Source: Bacteroidales bacterium (GTDB taxonomy: Bacteria > Bacteroidota > Bacteroidia > Bacteroidales > UBA932). Taken from it: 47,174 nucleotides of DNA. The position numbers and the translations under genes were made by a program. The notes below the pieces were generated by a model that was given only the letters and a program-made list of their open reading frames with translations, was not told the DNA's origin and did no database searches. Below, in pieces: positions 7,730-16,096 of the stretch (positions are counted from its first letter, which is position 1; each line of letters opens with the position of its first letter). The stretch spans positions 1 to 47,174 of the forward strand of contig JAKSJP010000019.1 in assembly GCA_024398105.1 (NCBI GenBank), read 5' to 3'.

Positions 7730-10700
7730 ATGGCCTTCGTTCATCTACACGTACATACCCAGTATTCGATCCTCGACGGATTTTCCGATATCTCAAAGCT
7801 GTTTGACAAGGCTGACGCCCTTGGAATGCCGGCTCTTGCGATAACGGACCATGGTAACATGTACGGTGTGAAGGAATTCTTCAAGGCCGCAGGCAAGCAT
7901 CCGAACGTCAAGCCTATCATCGGATGCGAGGTCTACGTCACACGCCACTACGACCACAAGCTGAAGGACAACGACCATCGTCGCTACTACCATCTCATCC
8001 TTCTCGCGAAGAACTACGAAGGCTACAAGAACCTGATGAAGATCTGCTCGATCGGCCACATCGAAGGAAAATACTACGACAAGCCGAGGGTGAGCCACGA
8101 GGTCATCCAGCAGTACCACGAGAACCTCATCTGCTGCTCCGCATGTCTTGCAGGAGAGATCCCTAGAGCCATAGTCGACGGCGACATGGACGCTGCGCGC
8201 AAGGCCATACAGTGGCACAAGGACCTGTTCGGAGAGGACTACTACCTCGAGGTACAGCTCCATAAGACCGAAGTCCCTGAGGTCAGCATGGAAGTATATG
8301 AGCGCCAGATGGTCGCAAACGCCGGTATCTTCGAGCTTGCCCAGGAGATGGGCGTCAAGACCGTCGCTACCAATGACGTGCATTTCGTCAACAAGGAGGA
8401 CGGCCCGGCCCATGACAGGTTGATCTGTCTCACCACCAACACCTTCATCGACGATCCTAACCGAATGAGGTACACCCAGCAGGAGTATCTCAAGAGCGAG
8501 GAGGAGATGGCGGCTCTGTTCCCGGAGCATCCTGAAGCCCTTCAGAACACCCTGGAGATCAACGACAAGATCGAGAGCTACAAGATCGACAGAGGCCACG
8601 TGCTTCCTAAATACGAGATTGACCCTGAGTTCCTTGCGAACATCGACGAGCATCTGGAGAAATATAAGGAAATCATCGACGAGGGCCGTTGCGACAAGAA
8701 CGGAAACGACCGCGGCGAGGAATTCTGCAAGTCCGTGGCATATCTCTGCCACATCACCTATATCGGTGCCCACAAGCGCTACGGCGAGACCTTCACCGAC
8801 GAGCAGGTCGAGAGAATCGACTTCGAGCTGAAGACCATCTGCCGAATGGGTTTCCCTGACTACTTCCTCATCGTCCAGGACTACATCGCCGCTTCGCGTG
8901 CAGAAGGGTTCATGGTCGGTCCGGGCCGTGGTTCAGCTGCGGGCTCAGTAGTAGCCTACTGTCTGGGTATCACCAATCTGGACCCTATCAAGTACCAGCT
9001 CCTGTTCGAGCGTTTCCTCAATCCTGACCGTATCAGCATGCCTGATATCGACGTGGATTTCGAGAATCTCGTCGCTGCGCACAAGTATGTCGAGGACAAG
9101 TATTCTGCCGACCATGTGAGCCGAGTGATCACCTTCGGTACCATGGCCGCGAAGTCGGCCATCAAGGACATCGCCCGCATCAGCCACCTCAGCGTAGAGG
9201 AATCGAACAGGCTGACCAAGATGGTGCCTGACCGTCTCAGCGAGATGGTCGAGAAGGAGTATCCTTTCAATCCTAAGCTCGATGAGCTGAAGAAGGGATT
9301 CAAGGCCTTCGAGAAGGAAGTCGAGGTTGACGATCCAGACCATGAGGGCCAGAAGATAAAGGTCATGAAGACCTTCCAGAAAGGTCTCGAGGAGGTCGAC
9401 GTCAAGATCAAGCTCAAGAACTGCTACCGTCTTGTCGACGATTTCAAGAACGAGCTCGAGAACGGTTCTGAGATCAACAAGGAAGTGCTCAGGTACGCCC
9501 TTCAGCTTGAGGGCTGTATCCGCCAGGTCGGCGTGCATGCCTGCGCTACGATCATCGGCCGAGGCAACCTCACCGACTATATCCCTATCTGTCTCTCGGT
9601 CGACAAGGAGACAGGCGAGAATGTATGGACGTCGCAGTACGACGGCCACTATATCGAGGACGTGGGAATGCTCAAGATGGACTTCCTCGGCCTCAACACA
9701 CTGACCATCATCCATAAGTGTCTGGACCTCGTCAAGAAGCGTTTCGGAGTCGACATCGACATCGAGGCGATTCCTATCGACGATCCTGCGACCTATGAGC
9801 AGATATACAGCCGCGGAGACACCAAGAGTGTGTTCCAGTTCGAGTCTCCAGGTATGATGAAGTGGCTCCAGAACCTCCATCCGGAGCGTTTCGAGGACCT
9901 CATCGCGATGAACGCGCTCTACCGTCCGGGTCCTATGGACTATATTCCTTCGTTCGTTGCCAGAAAGCTCGGCCAGGAGCCGATCGAGTATGACCTTCCG
10001 GACATGGAGGAGTTCCTCTCGGAGACCTATGGCGTCACAGTCTACCAGGAGCAGGTCATGCTTCTGAGCCGCAAGCTTGCATCATTCACCAAGGGTGAGG
10101 CCGACAAGCTGCGTAAGGCGATGGGTAAGAAACAGATCGCCGTCATGCAGGAGCTCAAGGAGAAGTTCATGAAGAACGGACAGGCCAACGGCCATCCTGA
10201 GAAGACCCTCGACAAGATCTGGAAGGACTGGGAGAAGTTCGCCCAGTATGCGTTCAACAAGTCCCATGCGACCTGCTATGCATGGGTGAGCTACCAGACC
10301 GGCTGGCTCAAGTGCCACTATCCATCTGAGTTCCAGGCAGCCAACATGAGCTGCAACCTTGACTCGATGGACGAGATCAAGGCCATCATGGCGGACTGCA
10401 AGGCCCACAGGATCAAGGTGCTCAACCCGGATATCAACGAGTCTTCTGCCGAGTTCACCGTCAACAAGAACGGAGACATCCGCTTCGGTCTTGCCGGAAT
10501 GAAGGGCTTCGGCACCAACATCGTGGACGCCATCCTCAAGGAAAGAGAGGCCAACGGCCTTTTCGCCGATGTCTGGGAGTTCATGGAAAGAATGTCAGGC
10601 ATTGTCAACAGGAAGGCCCTCGAGTCGCTGGTGAATGCCGGTGCTTTCGATTCCATGGGCATAAAGCGCGGTCAGTTCTTCACTCCATGTGAGAAGGGCG

Positions 10701-11539
10701 AGCTGTTCATCGACGAGCTCCTGACCTACGGACAGCGTTTCCGCAGCGGCATGGAAGACGACTGCGCCTCACTTTTCGGCGACGTCGTCGAGCTCAAGCC
10801 TGTAAGACCTGAGCTGCCTGAGCTGATAGGCGAGGAAGACCTTCTCGAGACTCTAAGGAAGGAGAAGGATATTGTCGGTATGTACCTTTCTTCCCACCCG
10901 CTCGACAAGTACCGCTTCGAGATAGAGAGGTTCACGACCAACGGACTCGACACCCTGAATGCCGCCATCGCTGAATGCGAGGCTGCCAAGAAGAAGAGGA
11001 AGGTTGCCGTCGCAGGACTTATCATCTCACACGATGTGCTGACCACCAAGACCGGAAGGCCATATTCGAAGACTGTCATCGAGGACTATAACGGCAGCTA
11101 TGAGCTTGCTCTCTTCGGAAAGGACCACGAGAATCTCGCCCATAAGCTAAGCCAGATCCACACGGCTGTCTACATCAGCGGAGAAATCGCAGAAAAGTAC
11201 TTTGTAAAGCAAGAGAAGGGCCAGGCTGAGAAGAGTGTACCTTATGCGCTGAAAGTGTCCGAAATAAGGCTTTTAGGCAACATTGCGGAGGATCTGGTGA
11301 AGGAGTTCACCATCAGCATCTCTACTCCTATGCTTTCGGGCGAATTCAGGAAGGAACTGATGAAGACGATCAAGGCCAACAAGGGCTCGATTCCGCTCCA
11401 TATGCTCCTGCACGACCCTAAGACCGGCTACAATATCGAGTTCAAGTCGATGAAGTTCCAGGTGGCGATCTCCACGGAATTCATGCAGCAGCTCGACGCG
11501 ATGGGAGTCAAGTACAGAGTCGTAGCGAAGATGCAATAG
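7730..11539 (+). CDS. dnaE: DNA polymerase III alpha subunit
   Basis: This encodes a 1269-residue replicative polymerase of the C family. The N-terminal PHP domain begins FVHLHVHTQYSILDG. The polymerase core holds GPGRGSAAGSVVAYCLG and the catalytic aspartates in MPDIDVDFEN (about residues 438-445), then VHACATIIG and YQEQVMLLS. The C-terminal part (about 1060-1180) has an OB-fold-like segment. I reject the open extension to 7667 because it runs through the secDF terminator and carries no PHP residues. The protein is somewhat longer than E. coli DnaE (1160), as is common in Bacteroidota. No proofreading exonuclease domain is fused, so this is DnaE rather than PolC. Confidence 0.97.
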   Translation: MAFVHLHVHTQYSILDGFSDISKLFDKADALGMPALAITDHGNMYGVKEFFKAAGKHPNVKPIIGCEVYVTRHYDHKLKDNDHRRYYHLILLAKNYEGYKNLMKICSIGHIEGKYYDKPRVSHEVIQQYHENLICCSACLAGEIPRAIVDGDMDAARKAIQWHKDLFGEDYYLEVQLHKTEVPEVSMEVYERQMVANAGIFELAQEMGVKTVATNDVHFVNKEDGPAHDRLICLTTNTFIDDPNRMRYTQQEYLKSEEEMAALFPEHPEALQNTLEINDKIESYKIDRGHVLPKYEIDPEFLANIDEHLEKYKEIIDEGRCDKNGNDRGEEFCKSVAYLCHITYIGAHKRYGETFTDEQVERIDFELKTICRMGFPDYFLIVQDYIAASRAEGFMVGPGRGSAAGSVVAYCLGITNLDPIKYQLLFERFLNPDRISMPDIDVDFENLVAAHKYVEDKYSADHVSRVITFGTMAAKSAIKDIARISHLSVEESNRLTKMVPDRLSEMVEKEYPFNPKLDELKKGFKAFEKEVEVDDPDHEGQKIKVMKTFQKGLEEVDVKIKLKNCYRLVDDFKNELENGSEINKEVLRYALQLEGCIRQVGVHACATIIGRGNLTDYIPICLSVDKETGENVWTSQYDGHYIEDVGMLKMDFLGLNTLTIIHKCLDLVKKRFGVDIDIEAIPIDDPATYEQIYSRGDTKSVFQFESPGMMKWLQNLHPERFEDLIAMNALYRPGPMDYIPSFVARKLGQEPIEYDLPDMEEFLSETYGVTVYQEQVMLLSRKLASFTKGEADKLRKAMGKKQIAVMQELKEKFMKNGQANGHPEKTLDKIWKDWEKFAQYAFNKSHATCYAWVSYQTGWLKCHYPSEFQAANMSCNLDSMDEIKAIMADCKAHRIKVLNPDINESSAEFTVNKNGDIRFGLAGMKGFGTNIVDAILKEREANGLFADVWEFMERMSGIVNRKALESLVNAGAFDSMGIKRGQFFTPCEKGELFIDELLTYGQRFRSGMEDDCASLFGDVVELKPVRPELPELIGEEDLLETLRKEKDIVGMYLSSHPLDKYRFEIERFTTNGLDTLNAAIAECEAAKKKRKVAVAGLIISHDVLTTKTGRPYSKTVIEDYNGSYELALFGKDHENLAHKLSQIHTAVYISGEIAEKYFVKQEKGQAEKSVPYALKVSEIRLLGNIAEDLVKEFTISISTPMLSGEFRKELMKTIKANKGSIPLHMLLHDPKTGYNIEFKSMKFQVAISTEFMQQLDAMGVKYRVVAKMQ

Positions 11540-11540
11540 A

Positions 11541-11568
11541 AAAAGCCTGTGGGATACGCAGGCTTTAT
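11541..11568. terminator. Bidirectional terminator between dnaE and the AraC-type gene
   Basis: AAAGCCTG and CAGGCTTT flank the loop TGGGATACG, with A-rich sequence on one side and T-rich on the other. The two genes converge here, so it can serve both. Confidence 0.8.
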
Positions 11569-11573
11569 TATTG

Positions 11574-12713
11574 TCATATAGACTGTCTGTAGTCGCCCGG
11601 AGTAAAGCCGGTGACAGCCTTGAACTGACGCGAGAAATTGCTCTGTTCGCTGAAGCCGACAGCCATCGCGATATCTGAGATCGGACGGTTGCGGTCCTCA
11701 CGCATGAGCCTCTGAGCCTCAGCGATTCTCATACGGCCGATGAAGGTTCCAAAATTGACGCCTTCCTGAAGGTTGATGGTCTTCGAGAGGCAGACCTTGT
11801 TGACTTTGAGGATGTCGGCAAGAGAAGATACAGTAAGGCCTGGCTCGAGATAGAGCTTCTGGTCCTCGATCATCTTCTTGACTACTGCCCATTTCCCCGG
11901 AGTAGCCTCTCCGCAGTGGTTCATCTCCAGGTCATCATCCGAATCGTCAGAAGGTGCGACGGCCTCTATCGCCGGATAGAAGAGCGAGAGGTACCTCATG
12001 AAGAAGAACACCATCAGCATATAGAGGAAAAGCATGATGACATTGTGCAGGCCGACTGCGAATCTGCTGACCGTCATTGCAGATCCGAGGGCGATCGTAC
12101 CTATTATGACCGCGCAGGTATGGCTGTAACGGACATAGTCGTCCGCCTTTCTCGGGGATTCTGCGAGATAGTTGTTCACCTTCACCTCTGCTCCCCTGTA
12201 GGATTCATAGAAGACATGGATGAAGAATATCACTTCTGCAAGGTAGACTATACCCCAGATCACCCTTGCCAGTACACAGAAGTCAAGTAGCTCTGACCTC
12301 ATTGTGGCATAGCTGTCAAGGGTCAGAACACCACAGAAACATTCAGCCACGAGGAAAAGCAGCACGCACGAAAAGATTGGCGCAGCAGTCTTCAGGACAA
12401 ACTTGGTATTTACCTTCTGCGGGTTGACAAGAATGAGATGGGCATTGCCAAGAAGCAGCACCTGGACACTCGCCGCGATCAGGAAAGGGAATCCCAGAAG
12501 TTCAAGCGGGAGATACGACTTGATAATGCAGTACACGCCGAGCGCGATGTAGGAGACTGCCATCAGATAAAGGGAACGCTTATAGACGCGAAGACGCGAA
12601 TCCTTCGGAACAGGCATGACGAACATGATGAGTCCCATAAGGATCATCGCGACAATCAGCACTTCATATGTAGTTCTTACACTTGGCACACCGCAAGATA
12701 GTATAAAAATCAT
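11574..12713 (-). CDS. Membrane-anchored AraC-family transcription regulator
   Basis: This encodes a 379-residue protein. The first 245 residues hold about seven hydrophobic helices, for example EVLIVAMILMGLIMFVMPV and IMLFLYMLMVFFFMRYLSLF. A short acidic linker (APSDDSDDDLE) follows. The C-terminal 110 residues form an AraC-type double helix-turn-helix, with the second helix region PISDIAMAVGFSEQSNFSRQFKAVTGFTPGDYRQ matching the family signature in pieces. Such membrane/AraC fusions are common in Bacteroidota and presumably sense an envelope or extracellular cue; the ligand is unknown. A perfect 11-bp inverted repeat just upstream could be its operator. Confidence 0.88.
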   Translation of the reverse strand: MIFILSCGVPSVRTTYEVLIVAMILMGLIMFVMPVPKDSRLRVYKRSLYLMAVSYIALGVYCIIKSYLPLELLGFPFLIAASVQVLLLGNAHLILVNPQKVNTKFVLKTAAPIFSCVLLFLVAECFCGVLTLDSYATMRSELLDFCVLARVIWGIVYLAEVIFFIHVFYESYRGAEVKVNNYLAESPRKADDYVRYSHTCAVIIGTIALGSAMTVSRFAVGLHNVIMLFLYMLMVFFFMRYLSLFYPAIEAVAPSDDSDDDLEMNHCGEATPGKWAVVKKMIEDQKLYLEPGLTVSSLADILKVNKVCLSKTINLQEGVNFGTFIGRMRIAEAQRLMREDRNRPISDIAMAVGFSEQSNFSRQFKAVTGFTPGDYRQSI

Positions 12714-12736
12714 TGATTTTGGACTATTTGCACATT

Positions 12737-12776
12737 TTTATCAATTTGAAAATGCATTTTTTTAAAAATTGATAAA
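12737..12776. promoter_or_regulatory. 11-bp inverted repeat upstream of the AraC-type gene
   Basis: TTTATCAATTT (12737-12747) and AAATTGATAAA (12766-12776) are perfect reverse complements separated by 18 bases. They lie 24 to 63 bases before the start codon at 12713. The position suits an operator, perhaps autoregulatory; an AT-rich hairpin is the alternative. Confidence 0.5.
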
Positions 12777-12860
12777 GAAAAAAGATGCTTTCGCACCTAA
12801 CTTCGCAATCGGTAAACAGAAGAGTCTAACTCTATTATATCTTTACGTATGTATGAATTA

Positions 12861-12896
12861 AGCCTTCCTGCAGTGATGCGGGAAGGCTCTTTTGTT
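12861..12896 (+). terminator. Terminator-like hairpin without an assigned plus-strand gene
   Basis: AGCCTTCC and GGAAGGCT pair perfectly and are followed on the plus strand by CTTTTGTTT. The minus side lacks a T-run. The gene to the right (12931) is on the minus strand and may use it imperfectly. No protein gene on the plus strand precedes it. I see nothing else in 12777-12860 except a weak TATCTTTA at about 12838. Confidence 0.55.
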
Positions 12897-12930
12897 TATG
12901 TCTGGAAAGACGTATGGTTTCCGGCGACGA

Positions 12931-13602
12931 TTATCTTACTCTGTCAAGCTTGAAGCCGATCTTCATGTCGCTGTAGTTTCCTGCGAGAGAAGCGATAGAG
13001 CTTGCTGCGGCATTCTGCTTTGCTGCGTAGGTAAGGATGGTCTTTACGAAGTTGAGGAACTTCTTGCCCTCGAAGAGCATCTCGCAGCCTGTAGCAGTAG
13101 GCTTGAGAGAACCGGTCATGGTAAGCTTCTTGAGAGTCTTTGAGAACTGAAGCTGGATCTTTGAGCCGTCCTCAAGGGTACGCCATGTACCGTTGACAGG
13201 AATACCCTTGACTGTACATGTGAAAGTAAGGTCCTCGTTGAAGGTGAAGTTGAGTGCGCCGGCGGTAAGGCCTACCTTTGAAAGATACTCGTCAACCTTT
13301 GTCTCGATTGTTCCGCGTGCGGCAGCACCTGCGATGTTGCTTACCTGGTTGTCGCTGCCGAGAGCGATAGCTGAACCGGTGTATTTCCAGTTTCCTGGGA
13401 GGCTTACAGCCTGTGTGTTTCCTGTGTACGCATATACTACGTTAGAGATGGTATTAAGGATGTTTCCTGCCTTGGAATTGCCGTCTGCAGCGCCGGATGC
13501 AGCGCCAAGCACATTGCCAAGGAGACCGCCGAGGTTCTGAGCCTGAGCATTGAAGCTTACGAGCATTGCGCCCGCAACTAAAAGTGTAACAATCTTTTTC
13601 AT
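12931..13602 (-). CDS. Secreted DUF4923-type protein
   Basis: This encodes a 223-residue protein with a clear signal peptide (MKKIVTLLVAGAMLVSFNAQAQ). A Gly/Ala-rich helical segment precedes a beta-rich domain of alternating short strands (about 65-200), with PGNWKYTGSAIAL near its start and NFTFNEDLTFTCTVKG in the middle. The layout resembles the Bacteroidota family DUF4923, thought to have a lipocalin-like fold. No catalytic residues are apparent. The gene begins 21 bases after the ThiL-like gene ends and probably shares its transcript. The family call is from memory of the sequence pattern; the function is unknown. Confidence 0.72.
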   Translation of the reverse strand: MKKIVTLLVAGAMLVSFNAQAQNLGGLLGNVLGAASGAADGNSKAGNILNTISNVVYAYTGNTQAVSLPGNWKYTGSAIALGSDNQVSNIAGAAARGTIETKVDEYLSKVGLTAGALNFTFNEDLTFTCTVKGIPVNGTWRTLEDGSKIQLQFSKTLKKLTMTGSLKPTATGCEMLFEGKKFLNFVKTILTYAAKQNAAASSIASLAGNYSDMKIGFKLDRVR

Positions 13603-13623
13603 TTTAAATTTATAGATATTAAG

Positions 13624-14628
13624 TTAATCTTCATCATTTTCAACCCAACCCTGGGCTCTCATCGGCATTTCCAGTCCGTCTGGGGTCACCATGACCGCAC
13701 CAACTTCAGGAAGGGCAAGATGGCCGACTATGTCGAAGGTCTGGAAGTCGTGACGGAACTTCTCATACTGCGAGATAGGGACTGTGAAGAGGAGCTTGTA
13801 GTCCTCGCCTCCGTTCATGGCAGCCGATATCGGATCTATATCCAATTCCTTGCCAAGCTCGAAGGAATTGCCCTCGAAAGGAATCTTCTGCGCATAGATC
13901 TTCGCGCCGAGTCCGCTGTCACGCACCAGTCTCTTGACCGCGTCGGCAAGACCTCTCGTGACGAGGTATCCCATGGTCGGAGTGATGCCGCTGTCGTCAA
14001 GGTTGAGCAGGACGTTCGGGCTGAGCTCAGGCTTTAGGTAGGCGCCTATCATCATCCTGTACTTCTCGAGATTCGGCTGGGATCCTTCCTTGTCGAAGCG
14101 CGCCTTCTCTCTCTCGAGCACCTGCTGTCCGAAGTATGCGGCGCCGAGGCTGCCGCTGACGCAGATAAGGTCCTTGGTCTCCGCCTTAGGTCTTACGACA
14201 TTGATGCTGGTCTCGCCGGTAGCGCTGACCGCGATGGTCAGTCCGTTACGCGATGGGACAAGGTCAAGACCGACCTTGCAGTAACCATAGTCCTTGGCCG
14301 CGGCGACGATACCCGACCACAGTTCCCTGACCTGGGCAAGGTCGAGCTTTGCCGACACGCCGATCTTTATGTCCATGGTACGTGGATGCGACATCTCTGC
14401 GTAGAGTTCGCCGGTGACTGCGACGACGCTCTTGTATCCGAGGTGCTTGAGCGGGAAGTAGACGAGATCGAAGTCTATGCCCTCGAGGAATACTCTTGAC
14501 TGGGTTGTTATATAGGCCTTCGACGCTGTCTCGAACCAGGCGCTCTCATGCGGATTGAATGGTGTGCCTTCGTAGAGAGACTCTATAGCCGCTACTCTTC
14601 CTATATCTGAAAAGTTCTGTTCTGCCAT
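13624..14628 (-). CDS. ThiL-like / AIR synthase-related kinase
   Basis: This encodes a 334-residue protein of the PurM/ThiL superfamily. The C-terminal MNGGEDYKLLFTV is the hallmark of thiamine-monophosphate kinase, and VNVVRPK-type strands and LLNLDDSG fit the N- and middle domains. ThiL phosphorylates thiamine monophosphate to the cofactor TPP. The N-terminus (FSDIGRVAAIESLYEG) lacks the usual ThiL opening (GDDAA), so a divergent or different substrate cannot be excluded. I chose the ATG at 14628 because a good promoter (14646-14678) lies between it and the upstream ATG at 14706. The DUF4923-type gene follows. Confidence 0.72.
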   Translation of the reverse strand: MAEQNFSDIGRVAAIESLYEGTPFNPHESAWFETASKAYITTQSRVFLEGIDFDLVYFPLKHLGYKSVVAVTGELYAEMSHPRTMDIKIGVSAKLDLAQVRELWSGIVAAAKDYGYCKVGLDLVPSRNGLTIAVSATGETSINVVRPKAETKDLICVSGSLGAAYFGQQVLEREKARFDKEGSQPNLEKYRMMIGAYLKPELSPNVLLNLDDSGITPTMGYLVTRGLADAVKRLVRDSGLGAKIYAQKIPFEGNSFELGKELDIDPISAAMNGGEDYKLLFTVPISQYEKFRHDFQTFDIVGHLALPEVGAVMVTPDGLEMPMRAQGWVENDED

Positions 14629-14645
14629 CTGAATGAATGTTTCTG

Positions 14646-14678
14646 CAAAAGTAGCGAAAATCGCTGACTTTATACAAA
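14646..14678 (-). promoter_or_regulatory. Promoter of the ThiL-like gene
   Basis: On the minus strand TTTG (14675-14678) is followed after 21 bases by TACTTTTG (14646-14653), a full match to both Bacteroidota boxes. The start codon at 14628 follows 17 bases later. Confidence 0.68.
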
Positions 14679-14711
14679 AATAAGACTGGGCTACATTCAC
14701 ATGCAACCCAG
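14675..14711 (-). terminator. Terminator of the alpha-galactosidase gene
   Basis: CTGGG/CCCAG (14686-14690 with 14707-14711) forms a stem followed on the minus strand by CTTATTTTTG. Its T-run overlaps the -33 box of the next gene, so the two transcription units abut. Confidence 0.55.
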
Positions 14712-14760
14712 ACCGAACTAAAATAAGTTAGTGTATAATTAAAGTAAGATCGTCTTCATT

Positions 14761-16002
14761 TTACATTCCTGTCCTGGAAAGTCTCACCATCAGGCAACCA
14801 TGGGGATTTATATCCGCGACAAGACGTCCCTTGCTTGTACCAAGATCCTTGTGGGCCCAAAGGTCGCGGATGTTGTACTCGTTGGTCCTGAAGTTGATCT
14901 CCGTTGCGAAGTACATTGTCTGATTGAGCCAGTTGTAATCAAGATTCCATGTGTCTCGACCTCTGTTAAGGAAACATACCGCTATCTCACCGTTTGCAAG
15001 AGGCTTTGCCCAGATTTGACGGTCGTGGCCGTCCATGTCCATGAAAAGTACAGCCTGCTTTCCGAGAGGGTCCTGGTTTACCGCTATGGCTTCCTTGTTG
15101 GTAAGTATCTCAATTGTCTGAAGGCTCATGTCGCGGAGATCATTTCCGCTCATAAGAGGTGCTGCAAGCATGCACCACATTGCAAAATGAGATATCTGCT
15201 CGTCCTTTGTCATCTCACCGTTGCCGACCTCGAGCATCTCAGCGTCGTTCCAATGGCCTGGACCGGCGTATTCATGGAGGGGTGCCATAGCATCGATACA
15301 TCCGAGGACTCCGACACCGCCCCAGTCGAACTTACAGTCATAGCAAGCACGGATATCAGGAGTCACTCTCCAGAGATGACCTATGCCCTTGCCCCATTCC
15401 CAGGCCTGGTTCTCACCCCACTCGCAGATGCTGAAGACAATAGGATGACCGGTAGCCTTGATGGCATTTGCCATGGTCAGATAAGCAGCCCTGGCATTCT
15501 GGCCCTCGTTGTCGCACCAGTCGTATTTGAGATAGTCGACGCCCCATTCCGCATAGGTCTTAGCATCGATGAACTGATAGCCCATTGATCCAGGACGGCC
15601 CTGGCATGTATGAGTACCGGCGCAAGAGTATATACCGAACTTGAGTCCGAGGCCGTGGACATAGTCTGCAACTGCCTTCATTCCGTTAGGAAATCTCTCG
15701 GGATCGCAGACAATCACTCCGTTTTCGTCACGGTCGATCTGCCAGCAGTCGTCGATCACGACATACTCGTAGCCGGCATCCTTCATTCCTGAGGAAACCA
15801 TCGCATCGGCGATGTCCTTGATAAGATTCTCGCTGACATTGCAGCCGAATTTGTTCCAGCTGTTCCAACCCATCGGCGGAGTCGGCGCGAGTGACATCCA
15901 CTGTTCGTCGGTAAGCGGTTTTGTTTTTTCTCGATTCTGGGCAAAGAGGGCTGAACTGCAGACTACTGCAGCCATGGCTAGTAATAATGATTTCAGTTTC
16001 AT
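14761..16002 (-). CDS. Secreted GH27 alpha-galactosidase
   Basis: This encodes a 413-residue enzyme of glycoside hydrolase family 27, which releases terminal alpha-linked galactose from glycans. A signal peptide ends near residue 22 (SSALFAQ). The family opening TPPMGWNSWNKFGC (about 41-54) is intact. The nucleophile is Asp161 in YLKYDWC, and the likely acid/base is Asp216 in WRVTPDI. GPGHWNDAEMLEVGNG is the conserved substrate-pocket segment. The barrel is followed by a C-terminal beta-sandwich of about 90 residues. All catalytic positions are present, so activity is likely; alpha-N-acetylgalactosaminidase activity is the main alternative within the family. It stands alone, not in a SusC/SusD locus, with its own -7 box and terminator. 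Confidence 0.94.
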   Translation of the reverse strand: MKLKSLLLAMAAVVCSSALFAQNREKTKPLTDEQWMSLAPTPPMGWNSWNKFGCNVSENLIKDIADAMVSSGMKDAGYEYVVIDDCWQIDRDENGVIVCDPERFPNGMKAVADYVHGLGLKFGIYSCAGTHTCQGRPGSMGYQFIDAKTYAEWGVDYLKYDWCDNEGQNARAAYLTMANAIKATGHPIVFSICEWGENQAWEWGKGIGHLWRVTPDIRACYDCKFDWGGVGVLGCIDAMAPLHEYAGPGHWNDAEMLEVGNGEMTKDEQISHFAMWCMLAAPLMSGNDLRDMSLQTIEILTNKEAIAVNQDPLGKQAVLFMDMDGHDRQIWAKPLANGEIAVCFLNRGRDTWNLDYNWLNQTMYFATEINFRTNEYNIRDLWAHKDLGTSKGRLVADINPHGCLMVRLSRTGM

Positions 16003-16023
16003 AGAAGGAACTTTTTTTTACTA

Positions 16024-16031
16024 CAAAAGTA
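16024..16031 (-). promoter_or_regulatory. -7 box for the alpha-galactosidase gene
   Basis: Minus-strand TACTTTTG matches TAnnTTTG, 21 bases before the ATG at 16002. A clear -33 box is not seen. Confidence 0.5.
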
Positions 16032-16096
16032 AAAGTAATTCAATTAATGAGAACTAAAAAAAACAAATCTATGAAACGGATTCTATCTACCATGAA

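Noticed and set aside
7793-8773. 326-codon open frame antisense to dnaE
   Set aside because: It is a shadow of the dnaE frame caused by codon bias; dnaE motifs are intact across it.
12851-12958. 35-codon plus-strand open frame starting MYELSLPAVM
   Set aside because: It runs through the terminator hairpin and into the DUF4923-type gene on the other strand, with no supporting signal.
14800-15588. 262-codon open frame antisense to the GH27 gene
   Set aside because: The GH27 frame has all catalytic motifs; the antisense frame shows no recognisable features.
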